DNA of 64,000 nucleotides from an uncultured Prevotellaceae bacterium (GTDB lineage: Bacteria > Bacteroidota > Bacteroidia > Bacteroidales > Bacteroidaceae): assembly GCA_900314755.1 (NCBI GenBank), contig OMWH01000014.1, positions 1 through 64,000 on the forward strand, read 5' to 3'. Below the pieces are notes generated by a model, which had not been told where the DNA came from, ran no database searches, and worked only from the letters and a program-made list of their open reading frames with translations. This document shows, in pieces, positions 14,305 to 22,704 of this stretch. Each line of letters starts with the position of its first letter. Position 1 is the stretch's first letter. The translations under genes were made by a program, and so were the position numbers.

Positions 14305-15531
14305 TTAAACTTCGATTCTTTTGGACAAGAAGAATTGCTCGGTCTTGAGGAAATAGAGGATGACTCCGACAGCATTCACGACGGCGACCGTCCAGAAGGC
14401 TGTGCTGTAGCCAAAATGTTCTGCGATAGCTCCTCCAGCCAGGATGCCGAGTCCCATTCCCACGTCCCATGAGATCAGGATGGTGCTGTTGGCGGTGCCC
14501 CGTTCATTATGGTGTGCCATGGAAATCATCATGTTCTGGAAAGCGGGCCACATGTGACCGTTGCCCAGTCCGATGAGGATGGCGGAGGAGTAGTAACCTA
14601 TGTAAGTGAAGAGTGAAGAGTGAATAGTGAAGAGTTGGCTGCCGCCTAAGGTAGGCAGGAGGATAAACAGGGTGTAGCCGACGAGTGAGATAACCATCCC
14701 CTCAGAGGCGTTATGGGTCAGTCGCCCTTGTCGCAATGCCTTGCCACCTTGTATCCGTGAGAGCATGAGTCCGATGGAGCAGAGCATAAACCATGTTCCT
14801 GTACCCCCGGTCATACCCAGCACCTGTTTGCCATAGATAGCAAGGTAGTTGCTCATCACACCGAAGCAGAATCCGAAGAATACCATATTGAGTCCTAGCA
14901 GCCAGCCACGGGCAAGGAAAAAGCGGTCCAATGAAAGTTTAGAGTTGGGCTTTAAGAGTTGAGCGTTTCTGGGTTTTAACTCCACCGTCGCATCCACAAT
15001 CCATCCGAAGGTGGCGATGGCGAGGGCAAGCCAGAAGAGGAGTTGGAAGTTATGGGTCTGCGCATAGGTATAGATGGCAAAGGTGGGAGCGATTGCCATG
15101 GCGAGGTTGTTGCTGAGACCGTAATAGCCGATACCCTCGTTACGGCGGGAGGAGGGCAGTATGTCGATGGCGACGGTGGAGTTGGCAACGGTCAAGGCAC
15201 CGAAGGGACCGCCATGCAAGGTACGGACGATGGTGAAGAGCAGCAGGGTGCCTGCCGCAAGATAGCCTGCGAAGAAGATGGCGAAGGCGGCAAAGCAGAC
15301 CATCAGTACCTTCTTGCGTGGAAAGGAATCGACGAAATAGCCGCTGAACGGACGGAAGAGCAGTGCCGTGATGGTATATCCCGACAATACCAAGCCTATC
15401 ACGTCCTTCGTTGCCCCGAAGGTCTCGTGCAGATAGAGGGGTAGCAGTGGGGTGAGCAGATAAAAGGCGAAGAACAGCGAGAAGTTCGCCGTCATCACCT
15501 TGATATAGTTCCGATTCCAAAGGCGTTCCAT
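14305..15531 (-). CDS. MFS transporter
   Basis: 408 aa with about twelve hydrophobic segments, the layout of major facilitator superfamily permeases. The loop between helices 2 and 3 has FSGYFVDSFPRKKVLM, a variant of the MFS motif A (G-x-x-x-D-x-x-x-R-K). The central loop is VELKPRNAQLLKPNSKLS. The substrate is unknown; the closest impression is of drug or sugar efflux permeases. Oddly, the loop before a late helix reads SQLFTIHSSLFTYIG and is encoded by a 7-bp tandem repeat (14605-14632) that looks like non-coding repeat DNA absorbed into the gene. A 9-bp tandem array fills the 50-bp gap to hisC, so it may be transcribed with the his genes. Confidence 0.85.
   Translation of the reverse strand: MERLWNRNYIKVMTANFSLFFAFYLLTPLLPLYLHETFGATKDVIGLVLSGYTITALLFRPFSGYFVDSFPRKKVLMVCFAAFAIFFAGYLAAGTLLLFTIVRTLHGGPFGALTVANSTVAIDILPSSRRNEGIGYYGLSNNLAMAIAPTFAIYTYAQTHNFQLLFWLALAIATFGWIVDATVELKPRNAQLLKPNSKLSLDRFFLARGWLLGLNMVFFGFCFGVMSNYLAIYGKQVLGMTGGTGTWFMLCSIGLMLSRIQGGKALRQGRLTHNASEGMVISLVGYTLFILLPTLGGSQLFTIHSSLFTYIGYYSSAILIGLGNGHMWPAFQNMMISMAHHNERGTANSTILISWDVGMGLGILAGGAIAEHFGYSTAFWTVAVVNAVGVILYFLKTEQFFLSKRIEV
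14605..14632. repeat. Heptamer tandem repeat inside the MFS gene
   Basis: Four units AGTGAAG, AGTGAAG, AGTGAAT, AGTGAAG. On the coding strand they encode FTIHSSLFT-like residues in a loop between membrane helices. Confidence 0.85.
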
Positions 15532-15536
15532 TGTAA

Positions 15537-15590
15537 CTAGTATTTCTAGTATTCCTAGTTCTTCTAGTGCTCCTAGTATTACTAGAATTG
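15537..15590. repeat. Nonamer tandem array between hisC and the MFS gene
   Basis: Six 9-bp units beginning CTAG (CTAGTATTT, CTAGTATTC, CTAGTTCTT, CTAGTGCTC, CTAGTATTA, CTAGAATTG). The last unit supplies the TAG stop codon of hisC, and the array ends 6 bp from the MFS start codon. Confidence 0.85.
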
Positions 15591-16616
15591 TCTCAGGGCA
15601 GCAAGCAGTTCGTTATTCTCGTTGCGGGTACCAATGGTGATACGCAGACAGTTCTGACAGAGTTGTATACGACTGCGGTTGCGGACGATGATACCTTTGT
15701 CAACGAGGTAGTCGTAGATACCTTGTGCGTCGGTCACTTTGGCGAGGAAGAAGTTGGCATCCGTCTTATACACCTTCTCACAGATAGGCAATTCGAGGAA
15801 CGCCTGCATCAGTCTGCCACGCTCTGTCAGCAACAGTTTCACCCATTTATCCACCTCGTACGGGTCTTTCAGTGCCTCTAAAGCCTGTTGCTGTGTCAGC
15901 ATGTTGACATTATACGGATACTTCACCTTATTATATATAGCTATAATCTCTGGTGCGGCAAAAGCCATACCGAGGCGGATACCTGCCAGTGCCCAAGCCT
16001 TCGACATCGTATTGAGGATAATGAGGTTGGGATATTTTGCCAATTCAGCACGGAGTGTCTTCTGCTGGGCGAAGTCGCTATACGCCTCGTCGACGATGAC
16101 AATCCCCTCGAAACCCTCTATCACCTTGATGATCTCGTCACGGTTGAGGGAGTTGCCCGTAGGGTTGTTCGGTGAACAAATCCAGATGAGTTTCGTATGA
16201 CTGTCGCAAGCCTTCAGCAGGTCGGTTGCCTTGAAGTCATAGTTGTCGTCCAGCAGCACTGGGCGATACTCGACATCGTTGATATCCGCGCAAACCCTGT
16301 ACATACCGTATGTCGGCTCTATCGCCACTACGTTGTCCCTGCCCGGCTCGCAGAAGATGCGGTAGGGTAGGTCAATCGCCTCGTCACTGCCGTTGCCGAG
16401 GAATATCATCTGCTCGGGAACACCCTTCACCTTCGAGATTTGTTTCTTCAACTCCCGCTGTAAAGGGTCAGGATACCGGTTATAAGGTGCTCCATACGGA
16501 TTCTCGTTGGCATCGAGGAACACATGCGCTTCCTTGCCGGAGTATTCATCACGGGCACTGCTGTATGGAGCGAGGCTCCAGATATTCTTTCTGACTAGTT
16601 GGTCTAAAGGTTTCAT
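15582..16616 (-). CDS. hisC: Histidinol-phosphate aminotransferase HisC
   Basis: 344 aa, normal length. It catalyses PLP-dependent transamination of imidazole-acetol phosphate to histidinol phosphate. Seen: the N-terminal LDANENPYG substrate motif, GNGSDEAID (PLP phosphate contacts), [21 protein letters not shown] (Asp/Tyr contacts to the pyridine ring), [15 protein letters not shown] with the Schiff-base Lys, and [19 protein letters not shown] at the C terminus. It follows hisD by 25 bp on the same strand, as in Bacteroidales his operons. Its stop codon lies in the nonamer array. A hisB gene, which often comes next in relatives, is absent here and is replaced by the MFS gene. Confidence 0.95.
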   Translation of the reverse strand: MKPLDQLVRKNIWSLAPYSSARDEYSGKEAHVFLDANENPYGAPYNRYPDPLQRELKKQISKVKGVPEQMIFLGNGSDEAIDLPYRIFCEPGRDNVVAIEPTYGMYRVCADINDVEYRPVLLDDNYDFKATDLLKACDSHTKLIWICSPNNPTGNSLNRDEIIKVIEGFEGIVIVDEAYSDFAQQKTLRAELAKYPNLIILNTMSKAWALAGIRLGMAFAAPEIIAIYNKVKYPYNVNMLTQQQALEALKDPYEVDKWVKLLLTERGRLMQAFLELPICEKVYKTDANFFLAKVTDAQGIYDYLVDKGIIVRNRSRIQLCQNCLRITIGTRNENNELLAALRQF

Positions 16617-16641
16617 AGGGCGGGTATGTATTATAGGTGTG

Positions 16642-17925
16642 TTAGGTGAGACTCTTGATGCGGACCGTCATCGCATTCTTATGGGCATCCAGTTGTTCTG
16701 CCTCTGCCATCAGTTCCACGGCACGGCCGATGTGACGGATACCTTCCTCTGTCAAGTGCTGGAAGGTGATCTTTCGACAATAGCTGTCGAGGTTCACCCC
16801 ATTGTAGGCAGTAGCATAGCCGTGAGTCGGCAGGGTATGGTTAGTACCGCTGGCATAGTCACCGGCACTCTCACAGGCATATTTCCCGAGGAAGACACTG
16901 CCAGCATTGACCACCTTCTCGGCAAGTTGCTCGTAGTTCGCCGTCTGTATCACCAAGTGCTCCGGAGCATAGAGATTAGTCAACTCCATCATCTCGTCAT
17001 AGTCTCTTACGAGCACATAGCAGCTGTTCTCCAATGCTTTGGAAGCTATCTCTTTACGTGGTAATTCCTCAAGTTGTTTGTCAACCTGCTGGTGTATCTC
17101 TTCCAGCTTACTCTCCGAGGTGGTGATGAGCAGTACCTGTGAGTCGATGCCATGCTCTGCCTGTGAGAGCAGGTCGGCAGCCACGAACTCCGCGTTGGCT
17201 GTCTCGTCGGCAATGACACACACCTCCGAAGGACCGGCAGGCATGTCAATGGCAACTTCGTCGAGACTCACCTGTTGCTTTGCTGCCATCACATACTGGT
17301 TGCCGGGACCGAATATCTTATAGACCTTAGGGACAGACTCTGTTCCGTATGCCATGGCACCGATAGCCTGTACGCCACCAGCCTTGAAAATCTTGCTGAC
17401 ACCAGCCACACGTGCCGCATACAGGATGGCAGGATTCACCTTTCCCTCCTTGTTCGGAGGTGTGCAGAGCACAATCTCCTTGCAGCCGGCTATCTTGGCA
17501 GGAGTGGCAAGCATCAACACGGTAGAGAAGAGTGGGGCAGTGCCACCAGGGATATAGAGTCCCACTTTCTCGATGGCGACACTCTTCTGCCAGCAGGTCA
17601 CACCCTCCTGTGTCTTGATTTTCTGTCCTACGAAACGCTGGGAGATATGGAACACCTTGATATTATGGTGGGCGAGAATGATGGCATCCTTCAAGTCATT
17701 ACTGATGAGGCTTTCCGCCTCGTCCATCTCCTGTTCTGTAACGGCAAGGGAGGTCAGTGCCACCTTGTCGAACTTCGCCTCATACTCCTTCACCGCCTCG
17801 TCACCCCGTTGCTTCACGTCAGCAAGGACAGAGGCAACCGTAGCGTTGAGCTGTGAGAGGTCCAGGCGTGGGCGTTCAATAATCTCAGCCCATTGTTCCC
17901 GTTTCGGATATTTGATGATTCTCAT
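16642..17925 (-). CDS. hisD: Histidinol dehydrogenase HisD
   Basis: 427 aa, a typical length. It performs the last two steps of histidine synthesis, the NAD-dependent oxidation of histidinol to histidine, as a zinc-dependent dimer. Motifs: [27 protein letters not shown] split by the GGT turn, [54 protein letters not shown] (Glu-His catalytic pair), YAPEHLVIQ, and [15 protein letters not shown] near the zinc site. It lies 32 bp downstream of hisG; that junction is made of degenerate TTCTCAATC-type repeats (17925-17959). Confidence 0.95.
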   Translation of the reverse strand: MRIIKYPKREQWAEIIERPRLDLSQLNATVASVLADVKQRGDEAVKEYEAKFDKVALTSLAVTEQEMDEAESLISNDLKDAIILAHHNIKVFHISQRFVGQKIKTQEGVTCWQKSVAIEKVGLYIPGGTAPLFSTVLMLATPAKIAGCKEIVLCTPPNKEGKVNPAILYAARVAGVSKIFKAGGVQAIGAMAYGTESVPKVYKIFGPGNQYVMAAKQQVSLDEVAIDMPAGPSEVCVIADETANAEFVAADLLSQAEHGIDSQVLLITTSESKLEEIHQQVDKQLEELPRKEIASKALENSCYVLVRDYDEMMELTNLYAPEHLVIQTANYEQLAEKVVNAGSVFLGKYACESAGDYASGTNHTLPTHGYATAYNGVNLDSYCRKITFQHLTEEGIRHIGRAVELMAEAEQLDAHKNAMTVRIKSLT

Positions 17926-17957
17926 TTCAATTTCTCAATCCTTTAGTTCTTCAATCT

Positions 17958-18809
17958 TTAAAGAATCATTTTCTCAATTGGAGTCACGAGAATACCCTGT
18001 GCCCCCATCTCTTTCAGTTTACCGATAATCTCCCAGAAACGCTTCTGGTCGAGGACGGTATGCACGGAACACCATTCCTCGTCAGCCAGTGGGATGATGG
18101 TAGGACTCTTCAAGCCCGGCAGGACATTGATGATCTCCTGAAGGCGTGCCTTCGGAGCATTCATGCGCACATATTTCTTATCCTCGGCATCCTTGACAGC
18201 CTTGAAGCGGAAGAGCATCTGCTCAAGGATGTCACGTTTCTCCTGCGACATACCTTTATGACCAATGAGCAATGCTTCGCTCTCCATCACCACCTCTACT
18301 TCACGGAGGTTGTTGCTTACGAGGGTAGAGCCGCTGCTGACAATGTCGAAGATACCATCAGCAAGCCCGATACCCGGACTGATCTCCACGGAACCGGTGA
18401 TGACATGAATCTCTGCCTCAATATGATGTTTCTCCAGGAACTGGCGTAGGATATTGGGATAGGATGTGGCAATCTTCTTGCCATTAAACCACTCCACACC
18501 TTTGTAGTCAATCTCCTTGGGGATAGCAAGGGAGAGACGGCATTTGGAGAAACCTAAACGGGAGATGATCTCGGCATCCTCCCCTCTTTCTACGAATTCA
18601 TTCTCACCCACTACGCCAATGTCTGCTACTCCGCTTGCCACACTCTGCGGGATATCGTCATCACGTAGGTATAGCACCTCCAGCGGGAAGTTGCTTGACT
18701 GTACCAAGAGGGTGCGTCGTCCTGAACTAACCTTAATATCTGCCTCTGTGAGCAGGTTCATCGTGTCGTCAAACAGACGACCTTTTGACTGTACTGCAAT
18801 TCTTAACAT
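17958..18809 (-). CDS. hisG: ATP phosphoribosyltransferase HisG (long form)
   Basis: 283 aa. It catalyses the first, feedback-controlled step of histidine synthesis (ATP plus PRPP to phosphoribosyl-ATP). N-terminal MLRIAVQSKGRLFDDTM, YLRDDDIPQSVASGVADIG and the PRPP loop GLADGIFDIVSSGSTL are intact. The length and the C-terminal ~75 residues (IIPLADEEWCSVHTVLD, MGAQGILVTPIEKMIL) identify the long, hexameric form with an ACT-like regulatory domain that binds histidine. First gene of the hisG-hisD-hisC unit. Its -7 element lies at 18836-18843, back to back with the promoter of the lytic transglycosylase gene. Confidence 0.95.
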   Translation of the reverse strand: MLRIAVQSKGRLFDDTMNLLTEADIKVSSGRRTLLVQSSNFPLEVLYLRDDDIPQSVASGVADIGVVGENEFVERGEDAEIISRLGFSKCRLSLAIPKEIDYKGVEWFNGKKIATSYPNILRQFLEKHHIEAEIHVITGSVEISPGIGLADGIFDIVSSGSTLVSNNLREVEVVMESEALLIGHKGMSQEKRDILEQMLFRFKAVKDAEDKKYVRMNAPKARLQEIINVLPGLKSPTIIPLADEEWCSVHTVLDQKRFWEIIGKLKEMGAQGILVTPIEKMIL

Positions 18810-18835
18810 ACGATCTAATTAGCTAATTTAGTGCA

Positions 18836-18843
18836 CAAAGGTA
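18836..18843 (-). promoter_or_regulatory. -7 element of the his operon
   Basis: TACCTTTG on the minus strand, 26 bp before the hisG start. A weak CTTG stands at the -33 position (18867-18864). It is divergent with the -7 element at 18876-18883. Confidence 0.6.
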
Positions 18844-18875
18844 CATATTTCTCGTCATATTTCCAAGAAAAGTCG

Positions 18876-18883
18876 TACCTTTG
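18876..18883 (+). promoter_or_regulatory. -7 element of the lytic transglycosylase gene
   Basis: TACCTTTG. It excludes start codons upstream of about 18889 and leads to the choice of TTG 18903. Confidence 0.6.
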
Positions 18884-18902
18884 TCGCCAAATTCCGAAGA
18901 AA

Positions 18903-20039
18903 TTGAAGCAAAAGAGCATTTATATTCATCTTTTAGGTCTGTTGTTCATGCTGACGGCATGTACTCAGAAACAGCAGGAGCCACCGATGACACCATGGGG
19001 TGGGGAGGAGGAGATGACCAACTCGACCACCTTTGACTTGGAGCAAATAGTGGCTAATGGTGAGTTGATTGCTCTTGCCCTTACAGGACCAGAGACCTAT
19101 TACGACTATCGCGGTCGTCAGTTAGGAACAGAGTATATGCTCTGTCAGCGTTTCACCAATAAGATTGGGGTGAGCCTCCGTGTGGAGGTCTGCCGTGACT
19201 CTGCAGAGATGCTCCGCCGGTTGACGGACGGGGAGGCGGACTTGGTCCTTTTCCGTAATGACGGGAAATCGAAACAACTGGCGTGGCGTATTGGAAAGGA
19301 CAAACCCGAACTTACCAAGGCATTGAAAGAGTGGTATCGTCCGCAGATGCTTAATGAGGTGCGTAAAGAGGAGGACTACCTGTTGTCATCCCGTTCTGTC
19401 AAGCGTCGTGTTTTTGCTCCCATGCTGAATGCCAAAGGTGGTGTCATCTCCCATTATGATGCCTATTTCCAGCAATACTGTCGCAGCATCCGTTGGGACT
19501 GGCGTCTGATGGCGGCGCAATGTTACCAGGAGTCTACCTTCGATCCCCAGGCTCGCTCATGGGCTGGTGCCTGTGGACTGATGCAGATCATGCCATCTAC
19601 TGCCGACCACCTCGGACTGGCTCGCTCGGATATGTTCAATCCTGAGAAGAGCATAGCGGCGGCAGCCAAACTGATTGGTGAACTGGACCGCTCGTTTAGT
19701 GATATCCGCAACCAACAGGAGCGTATCAAGTTTATCCTTGCCGCTTATAACGGGGGTGCCAACCATGTCCGTGATGCCATGGCACTGGCTCGTAAGAACG
19801 GGCGTGACCCGCAGCGTTGGTCAGATGTCAGTCATTATATCCTCATGCTTTCCCAACCAGAATATTATAACGACCCTGTAGTGAAATATGGTTACATGCG
19901 GGGTTCCGAGACTGCTGGTTATGTAGAGAAGATCATGCAACGCTGGAATGGTTATCGTGGTGTGAAGTCACCCTCCCTCGGTGGCATCTCAGGAACTCCC
20001 CAGCGTGCCACTCATGAGAAGAAAAAGTATAAGATATAG
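18903..20039 (+). CDS. MltF-like lytic transglycosylase lipoprotein
   Basis: 378 aa if translation starts at TTG 18903, the only in-frame start that is both downstream of the promoter and upstream of the signal peptide; the next Met lies inside it. The signal (KQKSIYIHLLGLLFMLTAC) ends in a lipobox. Residues ~50-160 look like a shortened solute-binding (SBP_bac_3-like) domain, and residues ~200-330 are an SLT domain with AAQCYQESTFDPQA (catalytic Glu), GACGLMQIMPSTA and ILAAYNGGANHV. It should cleave peptidoglycan glycan strands, forming 1,6-anhydro-muropeptides, in the periplasm. It stands alone, divergent from the his operon, and ends at a strong bidirectional terminator. Confidence 0.85.
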   Translation: MKQKSIYIHLLGLLFMLTACTQKQQEPPMTPWGGEEEMTNSTTFDLEQIVANGELIALALTGPETYYDYRGRQLGTEYMLCQRFTNKIGVSLRVEVCRDSAEMLRRLTDGEADLVLFRNDGKSKQLAWRIGKDKPELTKALKEWYRPQMLNEVRKEEDYLLSSRSVKRRVFAPMLNAKGGVISHYDAYFQQYCRSIRWDWRLMAAQCYQESTFDPQARSWAGACGLMQIMPSTADHLGLARSDMFNPEKSIAAAAKLIGELDRSFSDIRNQQERIKFILAAYNGGANHVRDAMALARKNGRDPQRWSDVSHYILMLSQPEYYNDPVVKYGYMRGSETAGYVEKIMQRWNGYRGVKSPSLGGISGTPQRATHEKKKYKI

Positions 20040-20078
20040 TTCGTTATATACTTTTGGGAAAAAGTGTAAAAAGAAAAA

Positions 20079-20107
20079 ACGGCACGTTCCTAACGAGAAC
20101 GTGCCGT
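20079..20107. terminator. Bidirectional terminator
   Basis: ACGGCACGTTC and GAACGTGCCGT form a perfect 11-bp stem with a 7-nt loop. An A-run on the left serves the minus-strand gene and a T-rich stretch on the right serves the plus-strand gene. It lies between convergent genes. Confidence 0.85.
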
Positions 20108-20122
20108 CTGTTTATGTTTCTT

Positions 20123-21640
20123 TTACTGATGCTGCTCGCGGAGCAGGTCGTTGACTGTCTTCACGGGATTGAAGGTGCCAAGAGGAACCTCCACGAAGAT
20201 GGTGTTCCAGTCGCTCATCGCACCATTCCACAAACCGGGCAACTCCAGTGCCTGCAACTCCTTGCCGTTCTTTGACTTCTGTGAAATGAAGCCTGTTGTC
20301 GGATCTACATACTTAGGCAAGTCGAAGGCATTGCCTTTGTAGTCCTTGACAGCACATACGAGGTCGACGGGGTTGAAGTGTGTACCCTTGGTGAACATTT
20401 CCATATACTCCTTGTTCGACTTGTCGATCTGTGAGCTCTCCAGAATCTGCAGGGAGACGGTACCATCCTGATTATAAGTGAGGAATGGTCCACCACCAGG
20501 TTCTCCGACATTCTTCACCACACCACAGACACGCATCGGGCGGTTCAGTTTGTTGCGCAGATAGATGACGAGATCCGCATCCTCCAAGTCCTTGATGTCA
20601 GCTTTGCGGCAGCAGAGGTCCTGCTGTACGAAGCGGATCATCTCCTCAATCTCTTCATGGGTATACTTACCAGTATCCAACAGGCGCAGATACTCGAAAG
20701 CTTTCTTCTGTAGGGTGACGAGGACACCGGCGATAATCTGTTTCCACTCCACTGTCTCTGGCTTCAGACGGTCGGGCACCACGTTATCGATGTTCTTTAC
20801 GAAGATGATGTCAGCCTCTATCTCATTGAGGTTCTCAATCAATGCACCATGACCACCTGGGCGGAAGAGCAGCGAACCGTCACTGTTGCGGAACGGGCTG
20901 CCGTCGGGGTTGGCGGCGATGGTGTCGGTAGATGGCTTCTGCTCAGAGAAGGTGATATCATACTTGATACCATATTTCTTAGCGTAGATGTCAGCTTTCT
21001 GTGCCACTTTCTGCTTGAAGAGCTCCATGTGCTCGTGGCTGACGGTGAAGTGGACATGAGCCTCCCCATTAGAGGCAGCATAGAGTGCGCCCTCTACGAG
21101 ATGCTCCTCCATAGGTGTGCGGGGTCCTTCTGCATAGTTGTGGAAGAGCAGCAGTCCCTTTGGCAACTGTCCGTAGTTCAGTCCCTCTGCCTTCAGCATG
21201 TTGGCAGCGACAGCCTTGTAGTTACCCTCGGCAATGAGTGCCTTGATGCCCTTGCCCTCATTCTTCTGGCAGACAGCATCCAGCTCACCATAGAAGGCAA
21301 ACTTCTCGATATTGTCAAAATACTTCTTCTCGAAATCAGTGGTAGGCACGTCATAGTCTGCATCGACAAAGGCGAACATGTCCTTGAACATACGACTGGC
21401 AGCACCACTGGCTGGCACGAACTTCACGATACGCTTGCCGGCAGCTTTATACTGCTCCCAGGCATTGACATACTTCTTACGGTCGTCCTCGTTAGGAGCT
21501 ACAATGCCACGCTCGATACTGGCGGCGGCCTCCAGCTTCAGGAAAGGAAAGCCTGTTTTGAACTGTCCGAGCTGATGCTCAATCTGTGCTTCGCTGATAC
21601 CCTTCTGGGCAAGTTGTTTTAGGTCTTGTTGTGATAGCAT
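20123..21640 (-). CDS. DUF4301 family protein
   Basis: 505 aa, soluble. Resembles the DUF4301 proteins that are nearly universal in Bacteroidales and have no known function. Visible: KFVPASGAASRMFKDMF near residue 75, which resembles the glycine-rich nucleotide loop of sugar nucleotidyltransferases; LLLFHNYAEGPRTPMEEHL; PFRNSDGSLLFRPGGHGAL; and PMRVCGVVKNVGEPGGGPF. The loop and the later GGHGAL, GGGPF segments make a nucleotide- or phosphosugar-transferase activity possible, but this is inference. It has its own promoter (-7 at 21674-21681) and is divergent from fabD. Confidence 0.85.
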   Translation of the reverse strand: MLSQQDLKQLAQKGISEAQIEHQLGQFKTGFPFLKLEAAASIERGIVAPNEDDRKKYVNAWEQYKAAGKRIVKFVPASGAASRMFKDMFAFVDADYDVPTTDFEKKYFDNIEKFAFYGELDAVCQKNEGKGIKALIAEGNYKAVAANMLKAEGLNYGQLPKGLLLFHNYAEGPRTPMEEHLVEGALYAASNGEAHVHFTVSHEHMELFKQKVAQKADIYAKKYGIKYDITFSEQKPSTDTIAANPDGSPFRNSDGSLLFRPGGHGALIENLNEIEADIIFVKNIDNVVPDRLKPETVEWKQIIAGVLVTLQKKAFEYLRLLDTGKYTHEEIEEMIRFVQQDLCCRKADIKDLEDADLVIYLRNKLNRPMRVCGVVKNVGEPGGGPFLTYNQDGTVSLQILESSQIDKSNKEYMEMFTKGTHFNPVDLVCAVKDYKGNAFDLPKYVDPTTGFISQKSKNGKELQALELPGLWNGAMSDWNTIFVEVPLGTFNPVKTVNDLLREQHQ

Positions 21641-21673
21641 AATATTAAAAGTTATTTAGTAGATTCTATCATG

Positions 21674-21681
21674 CAAAGATA
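21674..21681 (-). promoter_or_regulatory. -7 element of the DUF4301 gene
   Basis: TATCTTTG on the minus strand, 33 bp before the start codon. Confidence 0.6.
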
Positions 21682-21730
21682 AGGAAAATCCATGATAACA
21701 CCAAATGTTTTGGATGAAAGTGCAAAATAA

Positions 21731-21762
21731 TTTGGTTTTTTGCCCAAATTACACTACCTTTG
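21731..21762 (+). promoter_or_regulatory. Promoter of fabD and the following genes
   Basis: TTTG (21731-21734), 20 nt, TACCTTTG (21755-21762). The start codon is 51 bp further. Confidence 0.75.
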
Positions 21763-21813
21763 CACCCAATTATAATAATGTATAAGTCAAATTAATCAAA
21801 ATAAGAACGAAAA

Positions 21814-22701
21814 ATGAAAGCATTTGTATTTCCCGGACAGGGAGCACAGTTCGTAGGAATGGGTAAGGACCTCTACGACAACAACGCCACAGCAAAAGAA
21901 CTTTTTGAGAAAGCCAACGATATTCTGGGCTATCGCATCACCGACATTATGTTTGAGGGTACTGATGAGGACCTGAAGCAGACGAAGGTGACACAGCCAG
22001 CCGTATTCCTGCATTCTGTTATCTCTGCCATCTGCATGGGTGACAAGTTCCAACCAGAGATGACCGCTGGTCACTCGCTGGGTGAGTTCTCCGCACTGGT
22101 GGCTGCTGGTGCCTTGAGTTTTGAGGATGGACTGAGACTGGTTTATGCCCGTGCTATGGCGATGCAGAAAGCCTGTGAGGCACAGCCCTCCACGATGGCT
22201 GCAATCATCGGTCTTCCTGATGAGAAAGTAGAGGAAGTGTGTGCCGGTATCAACCGCGAGGGAAATGTAGTAGTATGTGCTAACTATAACAATCCTGGTC
22301 AGTTGGTTATCTCCGGTAACATTGACGCTATCAACGAGGCTTGTGAGCAGTTGAAGGCTGCTGGTGCCAAGCGTGCGCTGCCTCTGAAGGTGGGTGGTGC
22401 TTTCCACTCTCCACTGATGCAGCCAGCCAAGGACGAGTTGCAGGCAGCTATTGAGAAGACAGAGATCAATACGCCGAAATGTCCTGTCTATCAGAATGTG
22501 GATGGTAAGCCTCATACAGCCCCTGCTGAGATCAAGGCTAACCTGATTGCTCAGTTGACCAGTTCTGTACGCTGGACACAATGTGTTCAGAATATGATTG
22601 CCGATGGTGCTGACGACTTCACAGAGTGTGGTCCTGGTAAGGCATTACAGGGTATGATAGCAAAGATAAATAAAGAGGTATCTGCTCACGGCATTGAGTA
22701 A
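21814..22701 (+). CDS. fabD: Malonyl-CoA:ACP transacylase FabD
   Basis: 295 aa. It moves malonyl groups from CoA to acyl carrier protein to feed fatty acid elongation in the cytoplasm. Seen: AFVFPGQGAQFVGMG at the N terminus (oxyanion-side GQGxQ), TAGHSLGEFSAL with the nucleophilic Ser near residue 88, GALSFEDGLRLVYARA with the conserved Arg, VGGAFHSPLM with the catalytic His near 195, and a FTECGPGKALQGM C-terminal motif. First gene of a unit with the GH13 enzyme only 3 bp downstream and the AlaX-like gene after that, an unusual combination. Confidence 0.95.
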   Translation: MKAFVFPGQGAQFVGMGKDLYDNNATAKELFEKANDILGYRITDIMFEGTDEDLKQTKVTQPAVFLHSVISAICMGDKFQPEMTAGHSLGEFSALVAAGALSFEDGLRLVYARAMAMQKACEAQPSTMAAIIGLPDEKVEEVCAGINREGNVVVCANYNNPGQLVISGNIDAINEACEQLKAAGAKRALPLKVGGAFHSPLMQPAKDELQAAIEKTEINTPKCPVYQNVDGKPHTAPAEIKANLIAQLTSSVRWTQCVQNMIADGADDFTECGPGKALQGMIAKINKEVSAHGIE

Positions 22702-22704
22702 TCA

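Noticed and set aside
20849-21622. 257-codon open frame on the plus strand
   Set aside because: Shadow of the DUF4301 gene, which has a clear promoter and family motifs on the other strand.
21796-22581. 261-codon open frame on the minus strand
   Set aside because: Antisense shadow of fabD, whose catalytic motifs are intact.
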